A DNA stretch of 17,318 bases from an uncultured Oscillospiraceae bacterium (GCA_900547305.1 URGH01000055.1:1-17318); one strand, 5' to 3'. Shown: positions 8,591-14,995, counted from the first letter of the stretch. Translations and numbers: made by a program. The notes: generated by a model not told the origin, from the sequence alone.

Positions 8591-8629
8591 AAAGCAGGCA
8601 GTTTTCTTTTGAAAAATGCCTGCTTTTTT
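8591..8629 (+). terminator. intrinsic terminator after the sigma/anti-sigma operon
   Basis: A 10-bp GC-containing stem (AAAGCAGGCA at 8591-8600 pairs with 8617-8626) extends inward by five A-T/C-G pairs after one mismatch, with a TTTT loop. A run of six T at 8624-8629 completes a classical Rho-independent terminator. The next promoter motif begins in its last T. Confidence 0.9.
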
Positions 8630-8659
8630 GCATCCGATATTTCGCCTTTTGTGTTTATA
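8629..8659 (+). promoter_or_regulatory. candidate ECF-sigma promoter of the lipoprotein-ABC operon
   Basis: TGCATCCGA (8629-8637), a 13-nt spacer and GTGTT (8651-8655) repeat the motif pair found before the sigma gene. It starts on the last base of the preceding terminator, so the lipoprotein-ABC operon has its own start. The lipoprotein ATG lies 54 nt downstream of GTGTT. Confidence 0.65.
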
Positions 8660-8708
8660 TAAGTAAGGCATGAAAGCCTAAAACAAATTATGAAAGGATG
8701 CAAAACTT

Positions 8709-9359
8709 ATGAAAAAGACCATTTTTACGCTCTCGCTCTTGCTGATCGCAGCTACCCTTATTTTTACGGGCTGTTCTTCCAAAGGAGATTTTGAGTTGGA
8801 GCGCTCCAAAGGAATTAAGGTTACCTACATTGACGAATTTGAAAAAACAACAATCTTGCCCGCCCCATTGACCTCGGAAGAAATCTTTAACAGTTACAGC
8901 GATACGATTGTACGAGGTACAATAGAAACAGTACGCAATATTCAAATCGACTACGGCAAAGGTGAAATTGCTCAAAAAGCACTTGCTACCATAAAAATCA
9001 CAAAGGTTATTTCGGGAAATGCAAAAGCAGACAGCACGGTAACGGTTTTGCTGCCGAAATGTGTGGATAACGCTTCTGCAAATGACTCGTCTGTTGTAAT
9101 CTCGCATTTGGAGAATGGAACAGAGGGCATTTTCCTTTTGAAAGAAGTAACAGAACAGAGCTGTGCGGAAATCAACGGAAAAACTTTTTACTATGACGAT
9201 ATTTGCGAATATTCTATGTTCGGAGAAGATCATTTTGCTGTTATCTTGTCCGACGGAGCGATTCGTTTCAATGCCGATCTGTTTGACGGTAAAATCACCA
9301 GCTTTGCCAATCTTGATGAAGCAGAAGCTAAAATACAGGCAACCATTACAAAGGAATGA
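8709..9359 (+). CDS. putative lipoprotein of the ABC transporter operon
   Basis: This 216-residue protein has a lipoprotein signal: a basic MKK start, a hydrophobic core LSLLLIAATLIF and a lipobox FTGC with Cys22 as the lipidation site. The start ATG 8709 has AAAGGA 10 nt upstream. The mature part is a soluble extracellular domain with many beta-forming stretches (IVRGTIETV, AVILSDGAIRF). I do not recognise a named family. The stop overlaps the open frame of the ABC ATPase, and the ATPase start lies within 6 nt, so they form one operon. It may be a substrate-binding or sensing partner of the transporter, or a target of the sigma-dependent envelope response. The ECF-like promoter motif lies directly upstream. 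Confidence 0.75.
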   Translation: MKKTIFTLSLLLIAATLIFTGCSSKGDFELERSKGIKVTYIDEFEKTTILPAPLTSEEIFNSYSDTIVRGTIETVRNIQIDYGKGEIAQKALATIKITKVISGNAKADSTVTVLLPKCVDNASANDSSVVISHLENGTEGIFLLKEVTEQSCAEINGKTFYYDDICEYSMFGEDHFAVILSDGAIRFNADLFDGKITSFANLDEAEAKIQATITKE

Positions 9360-9364
9360 TTGAT

Positions 9365-10033
9365 ATGCCGATACTGAATGTTTGTGATCTATGCAAAACA
9401 TATCAAGCGGGAGAGGCAGAGGTTAAAGCACTTGACAATGTATCTTTCGCCGTAGAAAAAGGCGAGTTTGTTTCTATCATCGGTCCGTCGGGATCGGGAA
9501 AATCGACCTTGTTACATATCCTTGCCGGTATTGACCGCCCCACCTCCGGCAAGGTGTATGTAGATGGTGAGGATATATATGCCAAGAGCGAAAAGGAGCT
9601 TGCCTATTATCGCAGACGAAAGGCGGGCTTAATCTATCAGTTTTATAATCTCGTTCCCACTTTGACGGTTGAGGAAAACATAACGCTCCCTTGCCGCCTT
9701 GATAAAAAGAAAACCGACAAAGAAACGCTTGACCGATTGCTGGATACGCTTGGAATGAAAGAGCGAAGAAGTCATCTGCCGAGCCAGCTTTCAGGCGGTC
9801 AGCAACAACGCTGTGCCATAGGCAGAGTTTTATTTACAAATCCTGCGCTTATGCTTGCCGACGAACCGACAGGAAATCTTGACAGCAAAAGTGCAGCAGA
9901 GGTAATGGAGCTTCTGGGGAGTGCAAATAAACAATACGGTCAAACGCTCATTATGATTACGCACAATTTGGAGCTTGCAAAGTTGGCAGACCGTATGCTT
10001 ATCATCAAGGACGGTAAGCTCTCGGAGGGATAA
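9365..10033 (+). CDS. ABC transporter ATP-binding protein (MacB/LolD-like)
   Basis: This 222-residue nucleotide-binding subunit has Walker A GPSGSGKS (40-47), the Q-loop at Gln92 (YQFYNLVPTLTVEENI), the signature LSGGQQQR (142-149), Walker B ALMLADEP with catalytic Glu167, and the switch His200. The YQFYNLVPTLTVEENI stretch and the paired FtsX-type permease are typical of the MacB/LolD/BceA class that handles peptides, lipoproteins or antibiotics at the envelope. ATG 9365 is preferred because AAGGA ends 9 nt upstream; the ATG at 9356 follows it almost immediately. The permease gene begins 2 nt after its stop. The substrate cannot be read from the sequence. Confidence 0.92.
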   Translation: MPILNVCDLCKTYQAGEAEVKALDNVSFAVEKGEFVSIIGPSGSGKSTLLHILAGIDRPTSGKVYVDGEDIYAKSEKELAYYRRRKAGLIYQFYNLVPTLTVEENITLPCRLDKKKTDKETLDRLLDTLGMKERRSHLPSQLSGGQQQRCAIGRVLFTNPALMLADEPTGNLDSKSAAEVMELLGSANKQYGQTLIMITHNLELAKLADRMLIIKDGKLSEG

Positions 10034-10035
10034 CT

Positions 10036-12222
10036 ATGGGTGTTTGTATTAAACTTGCAACAAGGAGCTTGCGGAAAAATAAAGGGCGAACGCTGATAAC
10101 ACTTATGGGAATTGTATTGTCCGTCCTCATGGTGTGTACGATTTTTACGCTGTTAAATTCTATGCTCGATTCTGCGATAGATTCCATTATCGAAAAGGAC
10201 GGAAATTGGCATATTGCCGTGTATAACACCACCGCAGAACAAATAGCAGACCTTGAAGCGGCAGAGGGCGTTTTATCCACCCAAATGATCTCCATTGACG
10301 AAAATGATGTATTCCGCATTACACTTAAAAATCCCGGCGAGGTGTACGAATTTGCAAGCCGATATTTAAGTGAAACAACAGAATATTCGTATCACACGGA
10401 ATTGCTTTCCTATCTCGGGATTTCACAAAGCGAGAGTATTAAGAGCCTAATAATGGGGATTGCCGCCGCTTTGCTTCTTATCATCGCTGTGGGTGCAATT
10501 TCTTTGATATACAATGCCTTTGCTATATCCGTTTCCGAAAGGACGAAAGAACTCGGACTTTTATCCTCGATTGGTGCAACCCAAAAAGATATTCGCACGA
10601 TTGTATATTCCGAAGCTCTTTTACTTGGGACGGTTGCGATACCAATCGGTATAGTCCTCGGCCTTTTGACTTCTTGGGCGTTGCTTGATATTTTCGGAGC
10701 ATATATGGGGAAAGTCCTCTATGTGAACATTGGTATGCGGCTGCATATAAACGGATGGCTGCTTATGATAACAGCAATTTTCGGTTATCTGTTGGTGTTA
10801 CTATCCGCCGGTGTTCCTGCTCGCGCTGCTTCTAAAATTTCGATAATAGGCAATCTGAAAGGTGAAAAAGGCGTGATGAAAGTAAAGTGCAGTAACTTTA
10901 CTTCTTCTGCTGAAAATTTGCTTGCAAAGCGTACTATAAAACGAGAAAAGAAAGCGTTTCGTGCAATAACATTTTCGCTTGCAATCAGTATCTTTCTTTT
11001 TGTGTCTGCAAATGCGTTCAGCCTGTATATGCTCTCATTTGTAGAAGCAGAACGGAAGAACATAGGCTACGATCTGCGTATGAACTATTCTATGGAGTTT
11101 GGCACGAAAGAATTTGATGAGCTATACAGCTTTGTAAAATCGCAGGACGGCATTGATGAAGTCGGTTGGTTTGCGGAAAGTCCCTCACATTTCCATAGTG
11201 TTTTACTTGATTCGGAATGGATAACTGACAGCTACCGAGGCTCGGATTGGGCTACACTTAAAGAAAGCTCCGAATTATATAAAGCTCCGTTTTATATATT
11301 CATTATTTCAAATGAACGCTATTCCGAGTTCCTTTCGCAAAATGGACTTAAAAATGATAATTCCGTTTATGCGAGTGCCTTTTATGATGAAATCGACGAG
11401 GATAGTAAAAGCACGAGTTTTCCTATCTTGAAAGACGGAAGCTATCACGCCGATGTGCGTTATATGAGTGAAGCAGCGAGTGAACGGCTCAGCCAAGATA
11501 TTAACGCAAATCCAAATGACCGCTTTGATTATGAGAATTATTACGATACCTTTTTCAGCGTTAATTTTACGGTTGGCAACTATGACTTTCCGCTTGAATT
11601 CAGACCGAATTACGGAGGCATCAGTATTTTGATTCCCGAAAGCCGTATGCCTGAGTTTAATGCAGAAATCACAAGCAAGGAAATAATGATACAATCCCCA
11701 AACTATGCGAACATTCAAAAAAACACAACGGATTATTTAACGAGCGTTGGTCTTGCCGAAGATGTGTCAATATTCAGTTCTGCTGAAAGCTATGAATCGC
11801 AGAGAAACTTTGCCGCAATGATAAAGCTGTTTTCAACTTCCTTTTTAATTCTCTTGACCGTAATATCCTGTGCAAATGTTTTCAATGTCATAACTACGAG
11901 CCTCAATATGCGTAAGCGTGAATTTGCGGTATTGCGTTCGGTAGGAATGACGGTAAATAAGCTGTTTGCTATGCTCTGCATCGAAAACCTGCGGAATGGT
12001 TTGCTTGCGATCTTAATCGGCGGCATTTCTTCTTTGCCGTTATGCTATCTGATATATAAAAGCATTGTAGTCGGAGCGGTAATTGATTTTGTATTTCCGC
12101 TTGGAGCATTTGTAATATCTTCATTGGCTATGTTCCTTATTATGTTTCTTACATCGCTATATGGATTATGGAAAATCAAAAATGGAGATATTATTGCGGA
12201 TGTCAGAAATGATTTTGTGTGA
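10036..12222 (+). CDS. FtsX-type ABC transporter permease
   Basis: This 728-residue permease partners the preceding ATPase; GGAGGG lies 6 nt before ATG 10036. Eight membrane helices can be placed at about residues 17-41, 137-165, 196-220, 241-263, 309-330, 598-620, 654-676 and 685-712. It has two FtsX/MacB-like halves, each with a large extracellular insertion: about 42-136 in the first and 331-597 in the second. FtsX-domain hallmarks are SERTKELGLLSSIGATQKDI in half 1 and MRKREFAVLRSVGMTVNKL in half 2. The large outer domain suggests work on extracellular peptides or antibiotics rather than import of small solutes. Together with the lipoprotein and the ECF switch it resembles a cell-envelope stress or resistance module, but the substrate is unknown. 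Confidence 0.9.
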   Translation: MGVCIKLATRSLRKNKGRTLITLMGIVLSVLMVCTIFTLLNSMLDSAIDSIIEKDGNWHIAVYNTTAEQIADLEAAEGVLSTQMISIDENDVFRITLKNPGEVYEFASRYLSETTEYSYHTELLSYLGISQSESIKSLIMGIAAALLLIIAVGAISLIYNAFAISVSERTKELGLLSSIGATQKDIRTIVYSEALLLGTVAIPIGIVLGLLTSWALLDIFGAYMGKVLYVNIGMRLHINGWLLMITAIFGYLLVLLSAGVPARAASKISIIGNLKGEKGVMKVKCSNFTSSAENLLAKRTIKREKKAFRAITFSLAISIFLFVSANAFSLYMLSFVEAERKNIGYDLRMNYSMEFGTKEFDELYSFVKSQDGIDEVGWFAESPSHFHSVLLDSEWITDSYRGSDWATLKESSELYKAPFYIFIISNERYSEFLSQNGLKNDNSVYASAFYDEIDEDSKSTSFPILKDGSYHADVRYMSEAASERLSQDINANPNDRFDYENYYDTFFSVNFTVGNYDFPLEFRPNYGGISILIPESRMPEFNAEITSKEIMIQSPNYANIQKNTTDYLTSVGLAEDVSIFSSAESYESQRNFAAMIKLFSTSFLILLTVISCANVFNVITTSLNMRKREFAVLRSVGMTVNKLFAMLCIENLRNGLLAILIGGISSLPLCYLIYKSIVVGAVIDFVFPLGAFVISSLAMFLIMFLTSLYGLWKIKNGDIIADVRNDFV

Positions 12223-12259
12223 TGATGTAAAAATGATTGTATGAAAAGGCGGTGGCGCA

Positions 12260-12433
12260 ATGAAAAATGAGCATTGGATTTTATGCCCTGCTTGCGGCAG
12301 TAAAACGCGTGACAAAATCAGAGAGGACACGGTATTAAAGAATTTTCCTCTCTACTGTCCAAAATGCAAGCAGGAAAGTTTGATCGAAGTTGAAAATTTG
12401 AATATAGTTGTCATCAAAGAGCCGGACGCATAG
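12260..12433 (+). CDS. cysteine-rich KTR-domain small protein, possibly shortened
   Basis: This 57-residue protein starts at ATG 12260 and ends at TAG 12431. It has two CxxC pairs (ILCPACGSKTR and YCPKCK) that can form one zinc ribbon, and the KTR-IRED-LKNFPL pattern of the cysteine-rich KTR family frequent on Firmicute conjugative elements. Family members I recall end in EPDAKTQSR. Here EPDA is followed by TAG and then in-frame codons for T-Q-S-R and TGA, so the Lys codon AAG appears to have become a stop. The protein would lose only its last five residues and may still work. The ribosome binding site is weak (GGCGGTGG). It may be read from the ABC operon. Function is unknown. Confidence 0.8.
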   Translation: MKNEHWILCPACGSKTRDKIREDTVLKNFPLYCPKCKQESLIEVENLNIVVIKEPDA

Positions 12434-12436
12434 ACG

Positions 12437-12486
12437 CAGAGCCGATGACCTGTGGGATACCTCGCAGATCATCGGCTCTGTTTTTT
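12437..12486 (+). terminator. strong intrinsic terminator after the KTR gene
   Basis: A 16-bp stem with a single mismatch joins 12437-12452 to 12465-12480 around a 12-nt loop, followed by six T (12481-12486). The left arm covers the codons for the would-be C-terminal QSR of the KTR protein. It separates the rightward cargo from the leftward repressor gene. Confidence 0.92.
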
Positions 12487-12497
12487 GAAAAGCAGCT

Positions 12498-12836
12498 TTA
12501 TGATTGTTCTTTTGGTTGACTTTCCAATGTGGCTTTTACGGTTGCTTTGATAATTTCCATTGAACGCTCATTACAGCCGTAAAGCATACGGACAAGATTT
12601 TCTATTTCGGAATCTTTGGACGGCTTTTCGGGATAGAAAATCGAATCCGCTGGTATTGCAAGTTCCCGGATGAGTTTATAGAGGACATCAAAACTGGGTT
12701 TCTTTCCCTCGTTCTCAATCCGATATAAGTATTGCTCGGTAATATCAACTCTTTCCGCCAGCGTTTCCATTGTAATATCGGCACGCATACGAGCAGTTTT
12801 AAGGATTTCTCCAAGCGTTTCAGGTTCTTTATGCAC
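12498..12836 (-). CDS. XRE-family helix-turn-helix regulator
   Basis: This 112-residue protein is the only clear protein-coding gene on the minus strand. It begins at GTG 12836, with GGAGGTG 8 nt upstream on that strand. Residues 7-62 form a Cro/cI-type HTH domain: LGEILKTARMRADITMETLAERVDITEQYLYRIENEGKKPSFDVLYKLIREL. The remaining C-terminal part (about 63-112) is short and helical, perhaps for dimerisation. It is a likely repressor of the element's regulatory region and of itself, since an inverted repeat overlaps its -10. A similar position, opposite to the regulatory/integration genes, is common in Tn916-like elements. Its actual operators are not proven. Confidence 0.88.
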   Translation of the reverse strand: MHKEPETLGEILKTARMRADITMETLAERVDITEQYLYRIENEGKKPSFDVLYKLIRELAIPADSIFYPEKPSKDSEIENLVRMLYGCNERSMEIIKATVKATLESQPKEQS

Positions 12837-12855
12837 TGTCGGTTCACCTCCACAT

Positions 12856-12886
12856 ATAATTGTACCTAATTATGTCATGTTGATAA
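12856..12886 (-). promoter_or_regulatory. candidate promoter and operator of the XRE gene
   Basis: On the minus strand TTATCA (12881-12886) and TACAAT (12859-12864) are separated by 16 nt. An inverted repeat ATAATT-N6-AATTAT (12856-12873) overlaps the -10 box, as expected for an autorepressor. Transcription would start about 16 nt before the GTG codon, just ahead of the ribosome binding site. Confidence 0.45.
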
Positions 12887-12952
12887 TGGCATGGTAATTC
12901 AATTATAAATGAACGGGCAGTTCGTAAATTATTGAACTGAATAGAATAACAG

Positions 12953-12986
12953 CCCCGACAAATAAAAAAACGAGGTTTTGCCGGGG
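12953..12986. other. hairpin without U-tract in regulatory stretch
   Basis: CCCCG (12953-12957) pairs with CGGGG (12982-12986), extended inward past a mismatch, and AAAC/GTTT pairs form a tip. Neither strand has a T-run after it, so it is not a simple terminator. It is the first of several hairpins in the gene-free stretch 12887-13351. Confidence 0.4.
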
Positions 12987-13004
12987 TGTGTAGTTATGCC
13001 TATC

Positions 13005-13038
13005 CCTCCAATTCAGCGTTTTGGTTTGGAGGTTTTTT
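13005..13038 (+). terminator. hairpin with U-tract, probable terminator
   Basis: CCTCCAA (13005-13011) pairs with TTGGAGG (13026-13032) and is followed directly by six T (13033-13038). The 14-nt loop is long, so efficiency is uncertain. It could stop transcripts entering from the left or attenuate a leader for the downstream sigma-like gene. Confidence 0.6.
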
Positions 13039-13061
13039 ATGCGCTGGACTGCCGCCAACGC

Positions 13062-13086
13062 TTCGCTGCTGATTATAAGCAGCGAA
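13062..13086. other. perfect 9-bp hairpin
   Basis: TTCGCTGCT (13062-13070) and its exact complement (13078-13086) enclose a 7-nt loop. There is no T-run on the plus strand. It may be an RNA hairpin or a DNA binding site in the regulatory stretch. Confidence 0.45.
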
Positions 13087-13100
13087 TATGATTGTATGAC

Positions 13101-13158
13101 TTAGACCGCCTATGCCCCGATGGTACACGGTCAAAAAAAGTCTAAATTTTGCATCGGG
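13101..13158. other. interleaved inverted repeats, possible pseudoknot
   Basis: TTAGAC (13101-13106) pairs with GTCTAA (13140-13145), and CCCGATG (13116-13122) pairs with CATCGGG (13152-13158). The two pairings interleave as in an H-type pseudoknot. A third possibility, GACCG (13104-13108) with CGGTC (13128-13132), competes with the first. A 67-codon open frame from 13112 has no ribosome binding site and is not called. Confidence 0.4.
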
Positions 13159-13210
13159 ATATTATGGTTCTTACCCTGAACCCACAGACCATATTTTATA
13201 TGACATAAAC

Positions 13211-13261
13211 TATAATGCACTTGTGTTACGGCGATTTTTGCCGTTATGCAGGTGCGTTTTT
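13211..13261 (+). promoter_or_regulatory. candidate promoter with leader hairpin before the sigma-like gene
   Basis: TATAAT lies at 13211-13216 without a recognisable -35 box at normal distance (ACCATA at 17 nt). Directly after it a hairpin runs from 13217 to 13255: outer GCACTTG/CAGGTGC with one G-U pair, inner ACGGC/GCCGT, then five T (13257-13261). This looks like a start site needing an activator, followed by an early attenuator. Confidence 0.4.
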
Positions 13262-13300
13262 GTATATAGCAAAACCCCGTTACCACGTTGCCGTTCACCG

Positions 13301-13343
13301 CCTCCGTCAATCTGAATTTCTCAAATTTCAGATTGATCGGAGG
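13301..13343 (+). promoter_or_regulatory. RBS-sequestering hairpin in the sigma-like gene leader
   Basis: CCTCCG (13301-13306) pairs with CGGAGG (13338-13343), and TCAATCTGAA (13307-13316) pairs with TTCAGATTGA (13327-13336). One unpaired T at 13337 separates the two parts. The stem is 16 bp long, and GGAGG at 13339-13343, 8 nt before ATG 13352, is the Shine-Dalgarno site of the downstream gene. Folding would hide it, pointing to translational control. Confidence 0.7.
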
Positions 13344-13351
13344 AAACGACT

Positions 13352-13822
13352 ATGGACGAGAAGCGTCCAAAACGCAGAAAAGACAAAGACAACCCCTATA
13401 CACTTTCCAAACGGCAGGACAAGCATTATCTTTCCTTTCGGGACGGACAAGGTGTACTGCGGGAATTGCTGATAAATAAAGAACTGTTTGAGCTTCTGAA
13501 TTGCTTTGAACTGGACGATCTTTCATTTCTTAATGAAGTGGATCGGCATTACGAGCATTCAGAGCTTACCGAAGCTACTCTATATGACCGGGCGTTTCTT
13601 CTCCCGGAATCGGTTGAGGATGCGGTTCTTCGCAATATGCGGTATGAGGCGTTGCACAACGCTATAAACAAACTGCCCGAAACACAACGGCGCAGGCTCA
13701 TACTGTATTATTTCAATGGACTTACATACTCCCAAATTGCAGAAATGGAGGGATGCAAATATCAGACGGTGCAGGATTCGATTTATGCCGCTCTGAATAA
13801 TTTGAAAAAAATTTTGAAATAG
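13352..13822 (+). CDS. Tn916 ORF7-like sigma-70 region-4 protein
   Basis: This 156-residue protein has a sigma-70 region-4 helix-turn-helix in its C-terminal half (about 100-153): LPETQRRRLILYYFNGLTYSQIAEMEGCKYQTVQDSIYAALNNLKKIL. The basic N-terminus (MDEKRPKRRKDKDNPYTL) and the middle part do not show a normal region 2, so it may not be a complete sigma factor. Such proteins lie upstream of xis/int in Tn916-family elements (ORF7-like) and are thought to switch on transfer or excision genes. The ribosome binding site lies in a hairpin stem, suggesting that synthesis is held low until the leader is opened. A terminator-like hairpin follows 25 nt after the stop. Confidence 0.85.
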   Translation: MDEKRPKRRKDKDNPYTLSKRQDKHYLSFRDGQGVLRELLINKELFELLNCFELDDLSFLNEVDRHYEHSELTEATLYDRAFLLPESVEDAVLRNMRYEALHNAINKLPETQRRRLILYYFNGLTYSQIAEMEGCKYQTVQDSIYAALNNLKKILK

Positions 13823-13847
13823 TCCCTGTGTTTTAGGCTTTAAGTGA

Positions 13848-13894
13848 GGAAACAGGTGGAGAGGTACGAAAACTCTCTGCCTGTTTTCCGTTTT
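13848..13894 (+). terminator. terminator-like hairpin after the sigma-like gene
   Basis: The left arm starting GGAAACAGG (from 13848) pairs with the right arm ending CCTGTTTTCC (to 13889). Inner GAGAG/CTCTC pairs, two wobbles and one bulged T complete the stem. Only four T follow (13891-13894), so termination may be partial. Confidence 0.65.
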
Positions 13895-14420
13895 GTGCGG
13901 TGAATGGGTTTGCTCTTTTACAACTGAATACCCATTCATCAAACACATTCCTATTGCTATTGTGATGAGCATAAGCCACATTAGCGGCTGCGCCACGATT
14001 TGCGGAAAACAGAAGCAACGAGATTACACCTATTTTGATTATACGGTCTTTGGCTTTCTGATTTCCGGCAAGGAGCGATAAACAGCCGGCTATAAGTATC
14101 GGGAGGCTCCCGGTATGGCGATGATAAGCAATAGGGCTAATGATACTCCTGTTCAGTCACAGTCCGAGCGAGCAGCATTTTTCGTGTGTGAGCCGTCGCA
14201 GGCAATGAGAGCAGCCGATAGAGAACCTACCGGGGGTGAGATTCCCGTGGAGCTGGTGAGCCGCCAGCCGTTTGATGACTTCCCATAACGATCCGGGGTG
14301 TCGAGGACAAATAGGATCGTTTTTGAAATATGAAATCATACGGCGGGACGGGTCTGCTGAAACGGAGAATGTTTGTATCTTCCTGACCTTAATTCTGTGC
14401 CGCTGTTTGATTTCCTACAT
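13895..14420 (+). other. gene-free structured stretch before the MazF-like gene
   Basis: No coding region is supported here. A 62-codon frame at 13893-14081 and a minus-strand frame at 14157-14339 have no ribosome binding site or recognisable features. From about 14080 the sequence is rich in short self-complementary parts. GTATCGGGA/TCCCGGTAT forms a 9-bp hairpin with a GGC triloop at 14096-14116. AGTATC (14095-14100) could instead pair with GATACT (14142-14147). CGGG/CCCG and GCTGG/CCAGC hairpins follow around 14230-14270, then the terminator-like element at 14288-14324. A small RNA or a long regulatory leader is possible. Nothing distinct is seen at 14325-14420. Confidence 0.4.
14288..14324 (+). 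terminator. terminator-like hairpin closing the structured stretch
   Basis: ACGATCC (14288-14294) pairs with GGATCGT (14314-14320). TGTC/GACA can form a small inner hairpin. Five T (14320-14324) follow. It lies 137 nt before the MazF-like start, so it may end an RNA made from the stretch to its left. Confidence 0.6.
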
Positions 14421-14436
14421 AGGCGAATATTCGCCT
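14421..14436. promoter_or_regulatory. perfect 16-bp palindrome upstream of the MazF-like gene
   Basis: AGGCGAATATTCGCCT reads the same on both strands and lies about 8 nt before the AAAGGAGG ribosome binding site of the next gene. A perfect palindrome without a loop suits a dimeric repressor operator better than an RNA hairpin, although a 6-bp stem with an ATAT loop is possible. Confidence 0.55.
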
Positions 14437-14460
14437 TAAATTCAAAGGAGGTCAAACATT

Positions 14461-14985
14461 ATGAATCAAACATATCTACGAGGTGATATGTATTACGCTG
14501 ACTTGGGACAAGGGATCGGCTCGGAACAAGAGGGTTATCGTCCCGTTGTCATTATCCAAAACAATGTCGGAAACAAGCACAGTCCCACCGTTATCATTGC
14601 TTCTGTCACAAGCAAAACGGACGCAAAGCCGAAGTTGCCTACCCATTACTACATCAACGCAGAGGACGGTTTAGAACTGCCCTCTATTGTTTTGCTTGAA
14701 CAACTGCGAACCGTTGATAAACGCCGTTTGGGTGACTTTATCGGTCATCTGTCCGATAAGCATATCCGCGGTATCAATCATGCTCTTGCCGTCAGTATCG
14801 GTCTGATTGAGAGCATACCGAAAAAGTTAATTCTTTGTCTTTGCAGCGCTTGTGCCGACAATTTCTACGGTTCGGGCGCTTATTCTTTACGCCGGATCGA
14901 CCCGCAGCAAACCGAAAAAGACACCTGTACCTACTGTAATCAGCGTACAGGGTACGACTACGAGATTATCCCGAAAAACAGATAG
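14461..14985 (+). CDS. MazF/PemK-type protein with C-terminal zinc-ribbon-like tail
   Basis: This 174-residue protein starts at ATG 14461, 9 nt after AAGGAGG. Residues 5-118 match the MazF/PemK endoribonuclease fold: RGDMYYADLGQGIGSEQEGYRPVVIIQNN at the start, then IIASVTSK, then the LPSIVLLEQLRTVDKRRL core. Arg27 and Thr50 fall where the catalytic Arg and Ser/Thr of MazF lie. Beyond the usual MazF length (about 115 residues) it has a tail with CSAC (128-131) and CTYC (156-159), likely one zinc site. No partner antitoxin gene is seen upstream, where the region is gene-free. The next gene is the excisionase-type protein, 10 nt after the stop. It could be an mRNA interferase that stabilises the element, or a tamed regulator. 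Confidence 0.85.
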   Translation: MNQTYLRGDMYYADLGQGIGSEQEGYRPVVIIQNNVGNKHSPTVIIASVTSKTDAKPKLPTHYYINAEDGLELPSIVLLEQLRTVDKRRLGDFIGHLSDKHIRGINHALAVSIGLIESIPKKLILCLCSACADNFYGSGAYSLRRIDPQQTEKDTCTYCNQRTGYDYEIIPKNR

Positions 14986-14995
14986 GAGGCTGCCT

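Noticed and set aside
13112..13315. Small plus-strand ORF upstream of the sigma-like gene
   Set aside because: No ribosome binding site, no recognisable domain, and it covers the interleaved repeats, promoter-like TATAAT and leader hairpin; regulatory DNA explains it better.
13352..13822. A second full ECF sigma/anti-sigma pair
   Set aside because: The protein has a clear region 4 but no normal region 2, and no membrane partner follows; ORF7-like regulator is the better call.
13893..14081. 62-codon ORF MCGEWVCSF... after the sigma-like gene
   Set aside because: It begins within the T-run of the terminator-like hairpin, lacks a ribosome binding site and resembles no protein I know.
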